The notes beneath the pieces are model-generated. The model saw only the letters and a program-made list of their open reading frames with translations. It was not told where the DNA came from and made no database searches. The position numbers were made by a program, and so were the translations under genes. From Candidatus Goldiibacteriota bacterium HGW-Goldbacteria-1 (GTDB taxonomy: Bacteria; Oederibacteriota; PGYV01), in the NCBI GenBank assembly GCA_002839855.1, contig PGYV01000007.1, forward strand, positions 62,001-126,000: a stretch of DNA of 64,000 nt. The letters run 5' to 3'. Shown in pieces: positions 1-8,609 of this stretch. The first letter of the stretch is position 1. Every line of letters begins with the position of its first letter.

Positions 1-659
1 AAAAAACCAAAATCTAACAATAACCTTGAAACAATATCATATTTTCCAAGGTCAGAATAATATTCAACAGGCTTGTCTTGCGGCATACGCGGTAAAAATG
101 CTGACTGCCATTTCACTTTATCCCAAATCATATTTACAGCCGCTTCCGCCATAATATACCCTTCTAAAGGAGCGGTCTCATCAAGGGGGTCTTTATGTGG
201 ACCTATGAAATTACCCTGCTGATAATACTCAAACTGCCCCCACCTTACAACTTTCTTGCCTAAAGATACATGTGTCCCGTCTTCTTCGCCATACATTATA
301 TACAGCTCATCGACCTGCTGTTTAAAAGTATTATCGTTCATCACAGTGCCAAGGGATCCATCAAACTGCCTTTGCCTTAAAATAAGATTTACCTCTTTAT
401 CATACACAGCTTTAAATAAAAACAACTCCGCATTATACTTATATTCAACTTTGCCTCTGACAAAAAGAGAATACGACTGAAACATAGAATTGTTTCTGTC
501 TGCAGTTATTGAAATATTAGGCCAAAGGTCAACATCGCAGGATAATCCGGGCATAGCAGCAGAAAGTTTTTGTCCTGTATTTGTGCCTATAACGAAATCT
601 TCGGCATGTACACCTATACACAAAAACATAAAGACAAATATAAAAATATTTTTTCTCAT
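1..659 (-). CDS. Predicted outer-membrane beta-barrel protein (3' end outside window)
   Basis: The minus-strand frame opens with ATG at 659 and stays open to the window edge (219 codons seen). The N-terminus MRKNIFIFVFMFLCIGVHA is a Sec signal peptide ending in a HA-like cleavage site. The mature part is rich in alternating hydrophobic/polar stretches with aromatic residues, typical of beta strands. A segment near residues 125-150 reads GKKVVRWGQFEYYQQ followed by N-F-I-G-P-H-K-D-P, which resembles the GK-x-R-x-WG and NP-x-D features of DUF1302-like or alginate-export-like porins. The product is probably exported to the outer membrane. I am confident of the gene and export, moderately of the barrel, and weakly of the named family. 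No C-terminus is visible. Confidence 0.7.
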   Translation of the reverse strand, partial: MRKNIFIFVFMFLCIGVHAEDFVIGTNTGQKLSAAMPGLSCDVDLWPNISITADRNNSMFQSYSLFVRGKVEYKYNAELFLFKAVYDKEVNLILRQRQFDGSLGTVMNDNTFKQQVDELYIMYGEEDGTHVSLGKKVVRWGQFEYYQQGNFIGPHKDPLDETAPLEGYIMAEAAVNMIWDKVKWQSAFLPRMPQDKPVEYYSDLGKYDIVSRLLLDFGF

Positions 660-813
660 TGTATTCCCCGTCCCTTCAACGCGCTCTCCTAATTATGCAG
701 CTTTCTTTATCATCTCACAAACGCTTTATCAGATCAACTTTAAGCGGCTTTTTAACTACAAATGAATTCTTTAGTACTTTGATACATCATAAATTATTTA
801 GTATTTTAAAAAC

Positions 814-838
814 GAGGCGTAATGTATTACGCCTCTAC
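814..838 (-). repeat. GTAG-headed REP-like palindrome, copy 1
   Basis: A 22-nt near-perfect palindrome (arms GAGGCGTAAT and ATTACGCCTC around GT). Read on the minus strand it begins with GTAG, the tetranucleotide that heads REP elements associated with RAYT transposases. It lies in the 278-bp gap upstream of the gene at 1-659. It matches the copy at 3868-3892 with paired base changes that preserve the stem. Confidence 0.7.
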
Positions 839-889
839 GCTAGAAAGTAAAACAGATAAATATAAACTATGGACCTTTTAATTTTTTAC

Positions 890-933
890 CCGGGCTGCAG
901 AGCTGCTGTACGCGCAAAGCGCGCCGAGCTGCC
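890..933. repeat. GC-rich palindromic spacer after pcrA stop
   Basis: The stretch contains CGCGC-AAA-GCGCG flanked by repeated GAGCTGC words. Similar GAGCTGCC/GAGCCGC words occur after rsmA at 15197-15231. It sits four bases past the pcrA stop codon, so it may act as a 3'-end hairpin, although no T-tract follows it. Confidence 0.45.
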
Positions 934-937
934 TTTA

Positions 938-3130
938 TCAGATCTTAGCAAGCCCCGCGTATTTTGCTGAAAGCTCTTTTCTCCCGTTCTTTTTAAACAT
1001 TACAGTTATCCTGTAATCATCCCCATAGGGCTCTATTTTGGTGATAATTCCTTCACCCATCTTTATGTGACTGACCTTGTCCCCCGGTTCCAGCTGCATT
1101 ACCGCAGGCTCCGCGTCCGTTGCTTCGTAATTGGGCTGCGCGTCTATTCCCATGTCATGCACAGCGCCGGATAATTTTTCATCCAGCTGCTTAGCAGGCG
1201 GCCTGCCTTTGTGATGCAGGTATTCTTCGGGAATCTCGTTTATAAACCTTGATATCGCCCCAAGCGTCCTGGCACCAAACTGCCTGCGCGAAATTGCGGA
1301 GAGCAGGTAAAGCCTTTTTCTTGCGCGGGTAATACCCACATATGCAAGCCGGCGTTCTTCTTCTATTCCGCCCTCTTCTTCTATGCAGTTCTTATGCGGA
1401 AATATTTTTTCATCCATACCCGCTATGAACACATTGTCAAATTCAAGGCCTTTGGCGCTGTGAATTGTCATAAGCGTCACGGCATCGGCATTTTCGTCAA
1501 GTTTATCAACTTCGGATATAAGCGCCACCTGGGATAAAAAGTCTTCCAGTGTCGCGTCTTTTTTCTCTTCTTCAAATTCCGCCACAGCAGAGACAAGTTC
1601 CTTAACGTTTTCTATTCTTTCCTTTGCTTTGGGGTTCTGGTCATTTTCCCAAAAAGAAATATACCCTGTGCCGGTCAGAATTTCCGCCATAAGGTCCCTT
1701 AACTTCATATTGTTCCTGTTTATCGCAAGCCCTGTTAAAAGCGCATGCAGCTGCGAGCACGACTGTTTTACCATAGGCTTAATATTTTCCGTTTCCTGTG
1801 TCCTTCCAAGGGCTTCAAGAAGGGTTATGTCATTCTGAAAAGCAAACTGTTCCACTTTTTCCACCGTGGTGTCGCTGATGCCGCGCGGCGGTACGTTGAC
1901 TATCCTTTTAAAACTTATTACATCACGCGGATTGGCAATTATCCTCATGTATGACAGCATGTCTTTTATTTCCATCCTGCCGTAAAAACTGAATCCGCCG
2001 ACAAGCTTATACGGAAGCCCGGCGCGCCTTAACCTGTCTTCAATGGAACGTGACTGCGCGTTGGTGCGGTAAAATATCGCTATGTCCTTTAAATCCGCGC
2101 CGTGCAGACGCATCAGTTTGTCTATTTCATTAAGGATGGCTTCGCCTTCCATGACTTCGTCATCCACGTAATAGAAAATTATCTTTTCGCCCTTGTCGTT
2201 ATCTGTCCACATCTCTTTTTCTTTTCTGTCGGAGTTATTCTGAATCACCTTATGCGCGGCTTTCAGGATAGTCTGTGTGGAACGGTAATTGCGCTCTAAC
2301 CTTATTACCTTTGCATCAGGGTAATCTTCTTCAAAATTGAGAATATTTGTAATATCCGCGCCGCGAAAGCGGTAAATAGACTGGTCATCGTCGCCCACCA
2401 CGCATATATTTTTATATTTGGACGCCATCATTGAAATAAGCATGTACTGCGCGTGGTTAATGTCCTGATACTCGTCTATCATTATGTATTGAAACTGCTC
2501 CCTGTATTTTTCAAGGACAGCAGGGTTATTGTTAAAAAGGTCCAGCGGTTTCCATATAAGGTCGTCAAAATCCATTGAATTGTTGCGTTTAAGCCTTTTC
2601 TCGTAAATTTCATATATCCTTGCAACCATGCCTTTTTCATATTCCGTGCCGTAATCATTCATGTATTCCGCGGGGGTAATAAGGGAATTTTTAGCGTCCT
2701 GAATGTAACGCATGCAGTCATATACTTTCATTTCCTTGTCAGACACCTTGGCGTCGTGCATGCACTCTTTTAAAAGGCGCTCCCTGTCTTCCTGGTCATA
2801 TATGGTGAAGTTTTTGTCATAACCTAAAAGCTCCGCGTGCAGCCTTAAAACACGCACCCCAAAAGAATGAAACGTACTCATCCATACTTTATCAACTTTT
2901 TTGCCCGCGACTTTTCTGGCCCTTGATTTCATTTCCTGCGCGGCTTTATTGGTAAACGTAACGCACAGGATATTTTCAGGGGATACATTATGTTCGGATA
3001 AAAGCCAGGCAAGCCTGTATGTTATAACACGCGTTTTGCCGCTGCCGGCGCCTGCAAGTATTAAAAGCGGCCCTTCTTTGTGCATAACGGCCTGCACCTG
3101 TTCTTCATTTAAGAGTTCACGAAGTTCCAA
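938..3130 (-). CDS. pcrA: UvrD/PcrA-type superfamily 1 DNA helicase
   Basis: ATP-dependent 3'-5' DNA helicase of the UvrD/PcrA family, acting in nucleotide-excision repair and clearance of stalled forks or RNA polymerase. The 730-residue length is normal for the family. Visible motifs in order are Walker A AGAGSGKT (26-33), TFTNKAA (motif Ia), DEYQDIN (motif II, about 220), GDDDQSIYRFRGA (motif III region), ERNYRS (motif IV), TIHSAKGLEF (motif V, about 560) and YVGITRAR (motif VI). The C-terminus carries the PcrA-type Tudor-like RNAP-binding segment, GDKVSHIKMGEGIITKIE. The start is TTG at 3130, supported by an AGGAG ribosome site about 9 nt upstream. The gene is monocistronic by spacing: 200 bp precede it. 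Confidence 0.95.
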   Translation of the reverse strand: MELRELLNEEQVQAVMHKEGPLLILAGAGSGKTRVITYRLAWLLSEHNVSPENILCVTFTNKAAQEMKSRARKVAGKKVDKVWMSTFHSFGVRVLRLHAELLGYDKNFTIYDQEDRERLLKECMHDAKVSDKEMKVYDCMRYIQDAKNSLITPAEYMNDYGTEYEKGMVARIYEIYEKRLKRNNSMDFDDLIWKPLDLFNNNPAVLEKYREQFQYIMIDEYQDINHAQYMLISMMASKYKNICVVGDDDQSIYRFRGADITNILNFEEDYPDAKVIRLERNYRSTQTILKAAHKVIQNNSDRKEKEMWTDNDKGEKIIFYYVDDEVMEGEAILNEIDKLMRLHGADLKDIAIFYRTNAQSRSIEDRLRRAGLPYKLVGGFSFYGRMEIKDMLSYMRIIANPRDVISFKRIVNVPPRGISDTTVEKVEQFAFQNDITLLEALGRTQETENIKPMVKQSCSQLHALLTGLAINRNNMKLRDLMAEILTGTGYISFWENDQNPKAKERIENVKELVSAVAEFEEEKKDATLEDFLSQVALISEVDKLDENADAVTLMTIHSAKGLEFDNVFIAGMDEKIFPHKNCIEEEGGIEEERRLAYVGITRARKRLYLLSAISRRQFGARTLGAISRFINEIPEEYLHHKGRPPAKQLDEKLSGAVHDMGIDAQPNYEATDAEPAVMQLEPGDKVSHIKMGEGIITKIEPYGDDYRITVMFKKNGRKELSAKYAGLAKI

Positions 3131-3331
3131 TTATTTCTCCTGTATGATTTCATATGTGATTTTCTAAATATCAACGCAACATTTTACCACGCAAGAAATA
3201 AATGGCAAGGTATATGTAATAGAAAAAACAATATTTTTTTACGTACTACTAAATGATTTGTTTAATCCGGTATTTTTTGTTACTCTTAATAACGCTTAAG
3301 AAAGCAAACCGATAAATTTATAAGGAGTTTC

Positions 3332-3688
3332 ATGTTCTGCCCAAACTGCAAGCGCAAGCATAAAGCACACCTGTCAGTATGCCCTTACTGCAGCAAATTA
3401 TCCGCTGACAATACAGGAGATTTTCCCACGGTTTTTTTTGCTGTGGTTAAAAGCCAGCCTGAAGAGGACATACTTATAAACGCGCTTAAAAAAAGTAATA
3501 TTGAATGCGTTTCAAGATTAAGCTATTCAAACATAAATAGGCCCCATATACAAAACATCAACGCCGCAGGGTCAAGGGTATTTTTGGAAGATAATTTTTT
3601 CGCAAAGGAAATACTTATTAATAAGACCAAACTAGAAAAAGCAAAAAAGATATTAAAGAAACTTCACGAGGAAACCGGCTTGGGTTGA
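3332..3688 (+). CDS. Zinc-ribbon plus DUF2007-like signalling protein
   Basis: A 118-residue cytoplasmic protein. Residues 3-21 hold a zinc ribbon, CPNC-x13-CPYC. Residues 32-110 (beginning FPTVFFAVVKSQPEEDILINA) resemble the DUF2007 'putative signal transducing' domain, a small ACT-like fold. An in-frame AAGGAG ribosome site lies 5 nt before ATG. It is one of only four plus-strand genes in the window and stands alone between pcrA and the fabD-like group. The function of DUF2007 proteins is unknown. I am confident the gene is real and moderately confident of the family. Confidence 0.75.
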   Translation: MFCPNCKRKHKAHLSVCPYCSKLSADNTGDFPTVFFAVVKSQPEEDILINALKKSNIECVSRLSYSNINRPHIQNINAAGSRVFLEDNFFAKEILINKTKLEKAKKILKKLHEETGLG

Positions 3689-3719
3689 TTGACGAGCATC
3701 TAATTTCGGATTTGGCTTT

Positions 3720-3824
3720 TTAATTAATAAGTTTATGCCTATATGATTTATTTTCTTTTTTCGCTTCCACTTCAAAAGAACCGTCGCTCATCTTAACCCT
3801 GGTAAGAAGCGGAGTATCAATAAT
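3720..3824 (-). pseudogene. Short coding remnant lacking a normal start codon
   Basis: A minus-strand frame reads IIDTPLLTRVKMSDGSFEVE followed by a Lys-rich tail to a TAA at 3722-3720. The composition looks protein-like. An AGGAG lies at 3839-3835, but the codon at the right distance is ATT and no ATG, GTG or TTG is in frame before the upstream stop. It is either a decayed gene remnant or a 34-residue peptide using the rare AUU start. Support is compositional only. Confidence 0.3.
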
Positions 3825-3867
3825 TAATTTATTTCTCCTGTTTAAATATATGATTTTATATAAGACC

Positions 3868-3892
3868 GAGACGCAATATATTGCGTCTCTAC
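3868..3892 (-). repeat. GTAG-headed REP-like palindrome, copy 2
   Basis: A perfect 22-nt palindrome (arms GAGACGCAATA and TATTGCGTCTC) followed on plus by CTAC, giving GTAG at its 5' end on minus. It differs from the copy at 814-838 by two paired substitutions (G-C to A-T and T-A to C-G) plus one change at the centre, so the stem is preserved. Confidence 0.75.
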
Positions 3893-3937
3893 ATTAAAGA
3901 CCCAAACCCATCCAATAAAAACCAAAAACTCCCAACC

Positions 3938-4888
3938 CTAATTTGCCAGTTTAATGGCGGTGGAGATTCCTGCCAGGTCGTGGGTGTTTAAGACGCGCTT
4001 GCCGCTGTCGGCTTTTCTTGCCAGCCTGCCTAAAAATGTGCCGCAGCCCAGTTCCACAAATGTATTAATGCAGTTTTTCATCATGTTGTGTATTATCAGG
4101 TCATTCCTTGACGGCAGATACAGATAATTAAACAAAGACTGCTTAATTTCAGCGGCGTTATCGTACATATCCCCTTTTACCTGGCTGTACATTTTAAACG
4201 CGGGTTTATCCACTTTTATTACTTCGTTTTTAATTGCTTCGCCGAATTCAGCGGTTAACTTATCCGCGGCTTCCTTAAATAAATAAAGGCCGGACAACTC
4301 TTCATAAGGCAGGTCAATCACAGAGCCGCCCAGTTTTTTAAATGCCTCTATCACTTTTTCTTTTAATTTTGATTCCACCGCCACCGTGGCGCTGTCAGAA
4401 GAGTTATATGAAGTAATGCCGCATTTTACCGCCCTGTTTATTTCCCCGCACACCTGCGCGGTCTTGCCGGTATCAAGGGTATTAATAAGCAGCTGCGAAA
4501 ACTGCGCGGAGCCAAGCGCCTCTTTGAACAGGATATTTTTTCTGTAAATAAACGCCATGGCGTCTTCAAATTCAAATGTGCCTGCGCACGCATGCGCGAT
4601 AAGTTCCCCGGAGCGGAATCCCATTATCTGTTCCGGGGTCACCTTTTTTTCCTTTAACACTTCAAACATTCCCGCCTGATACGCGCCGTTAAATATTGTC
4701 CCGTTTTCAGGTTTCTGCAGCTCTTCCTGCGGCCCGATAAACGCAAGTTTGTTAATCTTTACGTCGGGCATCTTTTTTTCCACACGGTCAAAGAACTGCC
4801 GCATGGCCCACATGCTGTCATATACCTTGCGCCCCGCGCCAACGTACTGATAACCGGCAGCGGTAAACAGGTATCCTATGGCTGCCAT
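3938..4888 (-). CDS. FabD-like acyltransferase homologue, catalytically degenerate
   Basis: The 316-residue length and layout match malonyl-CoA:ACP transacylase (FabD), including FNGAYQAGMFEVL and the GxxxGE elbow. Each catalytic position has changed, though. The nucleophile motif GHSLG (90-94 in E. coli) is G-F-R-S-G here, so Ser92 is Arg. The oxyanion-hole Gln11 of the GQGSQ loop is Ala, in TAAGYQ. The catalytic His of the family FHSPLM motif is Gly200, in ELSGLYLF. The protein is therefore probably a pseudoenzyme or carries a different chemistry. It starts one base after the methyltransferase stop (TAA-A-ATG), so the two are translationally coupled. The substrate is unknown. Confidence 0.75.
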   Translation of the reverse strand: MAAIGYLFTAAGYQYVGAGRKVYDSMWAMRQFFDRVEKKMPDVKINKLAFIGPQEELQKPENGTIFNGAYQAGMFEVLKEKKVTPEQIMGFRSGELIAHACAGTFEFEDAMAFIYRKNILFKEALGSAQFSQLLINTLDTGKTAQVCGEINRAVKCGITSYNSSDSATVAVESKLKEKVIEAFKKLGGSVIDLPYEELSGLYLFKEAADKLTAEFGEAIKNEVIKVDKPAFKMYSQVKGDMYDNAAEIKQSLFNYLYLPSRNDLIIHNMMKNCINTFVELGCGTFLGRLARKADSGKRVLNTHDLAGISTAIKLAN

Positions 4889-4889
4889 T

Positions 4890-5582
4890 TTATTTACCGG
4901 CTCTTTTTTTCTTTTTAATCACCAGCATCCCGTAGTTGCCAAAAGGAAGGTTAATTTTTTCAAGCAGATCGTCAACCCACTGCACATAGTGGGCAAACCT
5001 TAAAGGAAGGAACAAGGAGTATTTGACCGAGATTTCAATGTTATCTATTTCATTAAGCAGGTTTTTTTCGCATAGTTTTATAAGTTCGCCGCCTGTAAAA
5101 AATTTGGCATCCGTATACAGCCCTTCCCTGTTGAACTGCCTTAAAAGATTGGTGACCCCTGTCCTGTTAAGAAAACCAATCCCCACTTTCCCGCGGGACA
5201 CCCTAAACGCCTCTAAAAGCGCCTTTGATTTATCGTCCACATATTCAAACGTGGTCATGAATATTACGGAATCAAAACTTGCAGTTTCAAACGGCAGATT
5301 TTCGGCAAAACCGGTTATTACCCTTTTACCGTCTATTCCTTCTTTTTGCCTTGCAAGCTTATTTAATTCTTCCACCGGCTCTATGCCTGTCGGTTCAAGC
5401 CCCAGTTCCTGCAGATACCTTAAATGCCTGCCCGTACCCGAACCCACCTGAAGGACTTTTTCCCCTGTTTTTAAATGCAGGCACGTAATCATGAGTTCTT
5501 TTATTTTTTCGTCAAAGTACAGGCCCTGCGGCGTCATTATCCATTTTTCATACTGGTCGGTTAAATTGCGCGTTACAGCCAC
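4890..5582 (-). CDS. Class I SAM-dependent methyltransferase
   Basis: A 230-residue Rossmann-fold methyltransferase. Motif I is VLQVGSGTGRHL (about 43-54), followed by the acidic end of beta2 (GIEPVEEL) and a post-motif region FETASFDSVIFMTTFEYV. The substrate cannot be told from sequence. The general look is of the Methyltransf_11 group that modifies small molecules or quinones. The start is GTG at 5582 with AAAGGAG about 10 nt upstream. It is followed with a one-base gap by the FabD-like gene and preceded by thpR with a 15-bp gap, all in one minus-strand run. Confidence 0.85.
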   Translation of the reverse strand: MAVTRNLTDQYEKWIMTPQGLYFDEKIKELMITCLHLKTGEKVLQVGSGTGRHLRYLQELGLEPTGIEPVEELNKLARQKEGIDGKRVITGFAENLPFETASFDSVIFMTTFEYVDDKSKALLEAFRVSRGKVGIGFLNRTGVTNLLRQFNREGLYTDAKFFTGGELIKLCEKNLLNEIDNIEISVKYSLFLPLRFAHYVQWVDDLLEKINLPFGNYGMLVIKKKKRAGK

Positions 5583-5597
5583 TTTTATTTTTCTCCT

Positions 5598-6179
5598 TTA
5601 TTCCGCAAAATCTTTTCTGTAAAGTTCCGAATATTCCGGCCCGTCGGGATTTAAATCGCTTTTATACAACACCACACAGCCCGCAGTTGATGTGCCGCTT
5701 ATTTTAATTTCACCCTGAATTTTGGTAATGTCCGCCATTTTTCTGCTTCTTGCCACTGTGATGTGCGGGATATATTCCTGCTTTTCCCCGGCATATGCCA
5801 TTGCACGCAGCTCTTTTTCCAGAATTTTAAAAATTGCCGATATAGCCGTCGCGCCTTCCCCGCAGTTTAACCATACAACAGACGCTTTGTCCGGCGAAGG
5901 AAAAGCTGATATGACCGCCGGTTTTATCACAAACGGCTTTATGCCTTCACAGCTTTTATCTATAATTTCTTTTATTTGATCCAGTTTTCTTTCCGGGGTA
6001 TTGCCGATAAATTTTAACGTGACATGAAGGTGGTCCGGCTTTACAACCTTAATACCTTCAATCTGTTTTAACACGCCTTCAAAAGATCCTATTTCTTCCT
6101 TTAATTCCTGCTGCAGCGGGATTCCGATAAAAATCCGCACTAAAGCCGGTGCTGCTTTTTTTAATTTCCCTTTGCCCAA
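5598..6179 (-). CDS. thpR: RNA 2',3'-cyclic phosphodiesterase (ThpR/LigT, 2H family)
   Basis: A 193-residue member of the 2H phosphoesterase family, which hydrolyses 2',3'-cyclic phosphodiester ends on RNA. The two signature H-x-T-x tetrapeptides are visible: HVTL (in DHLHVTLKFIG, about residues 47-57) and HITV (in PHITVARSRK). Length is typical. The likely start is TTG at 6179, with GAGGGA upstream, overlapping the 3' end of the epimerase gene by 19 bp. That overlap suggests coupled expression with the epimerase and the upstream glycosyltransferase. No functional link between these products is evident. Confidence 0.88.
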   Translation of the reverse strand: MGKGKLKKAAPALVRIFIGIPLQQELKEEIGSFEGVLKQIEGIKVVKPDHLHVTLKFIGNTPERKLDQIKEIIDKSCEGIKPFVIKPAVISAFPSPDKASVVWLNCGEGATAISAIFKILEKELRAMAYAGEKQEYIPHITVARSRKMADITKIQGEIKISGTSTAGCVVLYKSDLNPDGPEYSELYRKDFAE

Positions 6180-7114
6180 TTTATCACATCCCTCATTCCT
6201 TCTTCAAACGCTATTTCAGGTTTCCACTTAAGAAGTTTCGCCGCCTTGGAAATGTCCGCCTGCATATGCCGCTGATCTCCCGGCCTTGCGTCAAAATATT
6301 TCACGGAATACTTTTTCGGGTCATGCCCGAATATTTTTATTATGTACTTTACAAGTTCATTGACAGACACCCTGATGCCGGAACCAAGGTTAAAAACCTC
6401 TCCGTAGGATTTGGGGTTGTCAATCGCGCCTATCCACGCCCTGCAGACGTCTTTTATGTGCACGTAATCGCGCGACTGCTTTCCGTCGCCAAAAATCTTT
6501 ACCTGTTCATTCCTTAGGACATTGCCGATAAAAATAGAAACCACTCCCTGATACGGGTTGGTTAAAGACTGCCTGCGGCCGTACACATTAAACATGCGGA
6601 AAGCTGTGGCATTGAATTTAAACGGCAGGTCATTTCTTAACCCGGTGGCAAGCACGTACCTTTCGCCGGAATATTTTGTAATACCGTAATAGGCAATTGG
6701 CCTTGTAGCCATGGTCTCTTTTACCGGTATCGCGTCAGGAATACCGTAAGAGGTCATTGAAGACGCGTAAAGAAAGCGCGCGGTTTTGTGTTTTATTGCC
6801 GCGTTTATCATATTCACCGTGCCTAAAGTATTTGTCATAAGGTCTGTTGCCGGGTCATCAAAAGATTTAATAGTGGACGCGCACCCGGCTATGTGAATAA
6901 CGGCATGAATTTTATCCTTAAAACACTTTTCTATGTCAGATGGATTTTTTACGTCACCCTTTATGAATTTCGCCTTTGGACTTATATAACTTTTATCCCC
7001 TGTGGAAAGGTTGTCAAATACGGTAACGCTGTACCCTTTATTAATAAGTTCATCCGTCATATTGGAACCGATAAAACCCGCCCCGCCTGTCACTAAAATT
7101 CTTTTATTTGCCAT
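6161..7114 (-). CDS. NAD-dependent nucleotide-sugar epimerase/dehydratase (GalE-like)
   Basis: An extended short-chain dehydrogenase of about 317 residues. The NAD-binding motif GGAGFIGSN starts at residue 8. The acidic adenosine-ribose residue is in VTVFDNLSTG, the catalytic Thr/Ser stretch reads YASSMTSYG, and the Y-x3-K pair is YGITK. It should act on a UDP- or GDP-sugar for surface polysaccharide. I place the start at 7114, where GGAGGGAAT precedes ATG; the open frame extends further upstream but would run into the glycosyltransferase gene. With the DPM1-like enzyme just upstream it forms a sugar-modification pair. The exact substrate is not determined. Confidence 0.88.
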   Translation of the reverse strand: MANKRILVTGGAGFIGSNMTDELINKGYSVTVFDNLSTGDKSYISPKAKFIKGDVKNPSDIEKCFKDKIHAVIHIAGCASTIKSFDDPATDLMTNTLGTVNMINAAIKHKTARFLYASSMTSYGIPDAIPVKETMATRPIAYYGITKYSGERYVLATGLRNDLPFKFNATAFRMFNVYGRRQSLTNPYQGVVSIFIGNVLRNEQVKIFGDGKQSRDYVHIKDVCRAWIGAIDNPKSYGEVFNLGSGIRVSVNELVKYIIKIFGHDPKKYSVKYFDARPGDQRHMQADISKAAKLLKWKPEIAFEEGMRDVINWAKGN

Positions 7115-7127
7115 ATTCCCTCCGTTT

Positions 7128-7838
7128 TTAAATAATCCCCATCCTAAGTTTCCACACAATAACCGCGGCTTCCATTATTACACCGTGTGACATTTTAGAG
7201 CTTCCTGAATGGCGGTCAACAAATATGATAGGCGTTTCCTTTATCTTAAACCCTTTTTTCCACGCCTTGTAATGCATCTCTATCTGAAAAGCGTACCCGT
7301 CTGAATGTATTTTATTCAGGTCAATGGATTCCAGCACTTCCCTTTTAAAACATTTAAACCCGCTTGTGCAGTCGGTTAACGGAAGCCCTGTAATTGTACG
7401 CGCGTACCATCCCGCGAATTTGGATAACATAAGCCTTCTTATGGGCCAGTTAACCACGCTTACACCATTTATATAGCGCGACCCTATCACAAGGTCGCTG
7501 CCTTTTATTTCTTCAAGAAAATTTTTAAGGTACTGCGGATCATGGGAAAAATCCGCGTCCATTTCAAAAATATAATCGTATTTGTGCTTTAACGCGTACT
7601 TAAAACCTTCCACATACGCGGTGCCAAGCCCTAATTTGCCTTTGCGTTCAATAAGTTTTACGGCGCTGTCTTTTTTTGCCAGAGAACCCACGGCTTTGCC
7701 CGTGCCGTCAGGCGACGCGTCATCCACCACAAGAATGTGAACGCCTTTAACCGCTTTTTTTACCAGCGGAATCAGTTTTAATATATTCTCTTTTTCGTTA
7801 TACGTGGGAATCACTATTAACGCCTTCATTTTAACCAT
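7128..7838 (-). CDS. DPM1-like polyprenyl-phosphate glycosyltransferase (GT2)
   Basis: A 236-residue family-2 glycosyltransferase resembling dolichol-phosphate mannosyltransferase. It should transfer a sugar from a nucleotide donor to a polyprenyl phosphate at the inner membrane. Visible are IPTYNEKENI (about 9-18), VVDDASPDGTG (nucleotide binding), the metal-binding MDADFSHDP, and LTDCTSGFKCF. There are no C-terminal membrane segments, so it is the short soluble type. Two starts are possible: ATG at 7838 or ATG at 7829. The second has an AGGATGG ribosome site. It lies 14 bp upstream of the epimerase. Confidence 0.9.
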   Translation of the reverse strand: MVKMKALIVIPTYNEKENILKLIPLVKKAVKGVHILVVDDASPDGTGKAVGSLAKKDSAVKLIERKGKLGLGTAYVEGFKYALKHKYDYIFEMDADFSHDPQYLKNFLEEIKGSDLVIGSRYINGVSVVNWPIRRLMLSKFAGWYARTITGLPLTDCTSGFKCFKREVLESIDLNKIHSDGYAFQIEMHYKAWKKGFKIKETPIIFVDRHSGSSKMSHGVIMEAAVIVWKLRMGII

Positions 7839-7928
7839 CCTGCTTTTTATTTTATTCTATATTAATATATTATGCCACTTTGGCTTTTTTTATAAAGGGT
7901 TATTTGCAGCCGTTAAATCCGCCGTACT

Positions 7929-8609
7929 TTAACCTTTAATTTTTTCAAAAAATATTTTTGTTAAAAGTATAATCCATACAGTATATGGAATCAGCGACAG
8001 AAATGAAAAAGCCATTCCCACCGCGCCAAAGCTTGAAGGGATAAGCATAAAAAACCCTGAAGCAATGCCGGCGGCAATTATTGTTTTAGAAAAACCTTTG
8101 TTTAATATCATGGAATAAGAAATAAGCAGAAGCCCTGCCGCATTCATAAAATAATAAACCACGTAAGCCGACCCGGTAAGGCCCGCCATTGCGCCTTCTC
8201 CCGCTGCAAGATAAAGGTTTCTTGCGCTGTCATCCGGCGCTGAAAGGTATTTATCCGCAAGGTTCATCATTGTAAAAGACGGGCTTGAAGAAATAAAAGC
8301 CGCAACACCGGCAATTATAAAAATAAGCCCCATTACGGCTGTCTTTTCCCCGTCCTGCCCGCGCATAATATAATAAAACGAAGCATAAACCGCCAGCATA
8401 ATAACATTGGTTATAACATAAAGGATGTCCGTGTTTACCAGCCCCAGAAAAACATTTGCGTTGAACACTTCAAAGACGCCGGATACGGTTTCAGGCGGAG
8501 GAAATTTTATAAACATAAATATCTGCGCCGGTATCATCGCAATAAGAAATATTCCCGCCCAGGCGCCCGCATTAAATATAAAACGGTTGTCTTTTGTCAC
8601 ATCAGCCAT
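7929..8609 (-). CDS. DUF4386-like multi-pass membrane protein
   Basis: A 226-residue integral membrane protein with about six hydrophobic helices spread over its length (first at about 12-33, last at about 198-218). The layout and the segment ISSSPSFTMMNLADKYLSAP resemble the DUF4386 family, whose function is unknown. The start ATG at 8609 has GGGAGAAAAGCA upstream and overlaps the end of the YfhO-like gene by 8 bp, so the two are probably cotranslated. No catalytic motif is visible. Confidence 0.75.
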   Translation of the reverse strand: MADVTKDNRFIFNAGAWAGIFLIAMIPAQIFMFIKFPPPETVSGVFEVFNANVFLGLVNTDILYVITNVIMLAVYASFYYIMRGQDGEKTAVMGLIFIIAGVAAFISSSPSFTMMNLADKYLSAPDDSARNLYLAAGEGAMAGLTGSAYVVYYFMNAAGLLLISYSMILNKGFSKTIIAAGIASGFFMLIPSSFGAVGMAFSFLSLIPYTVWIILLTKIFFEKIKG

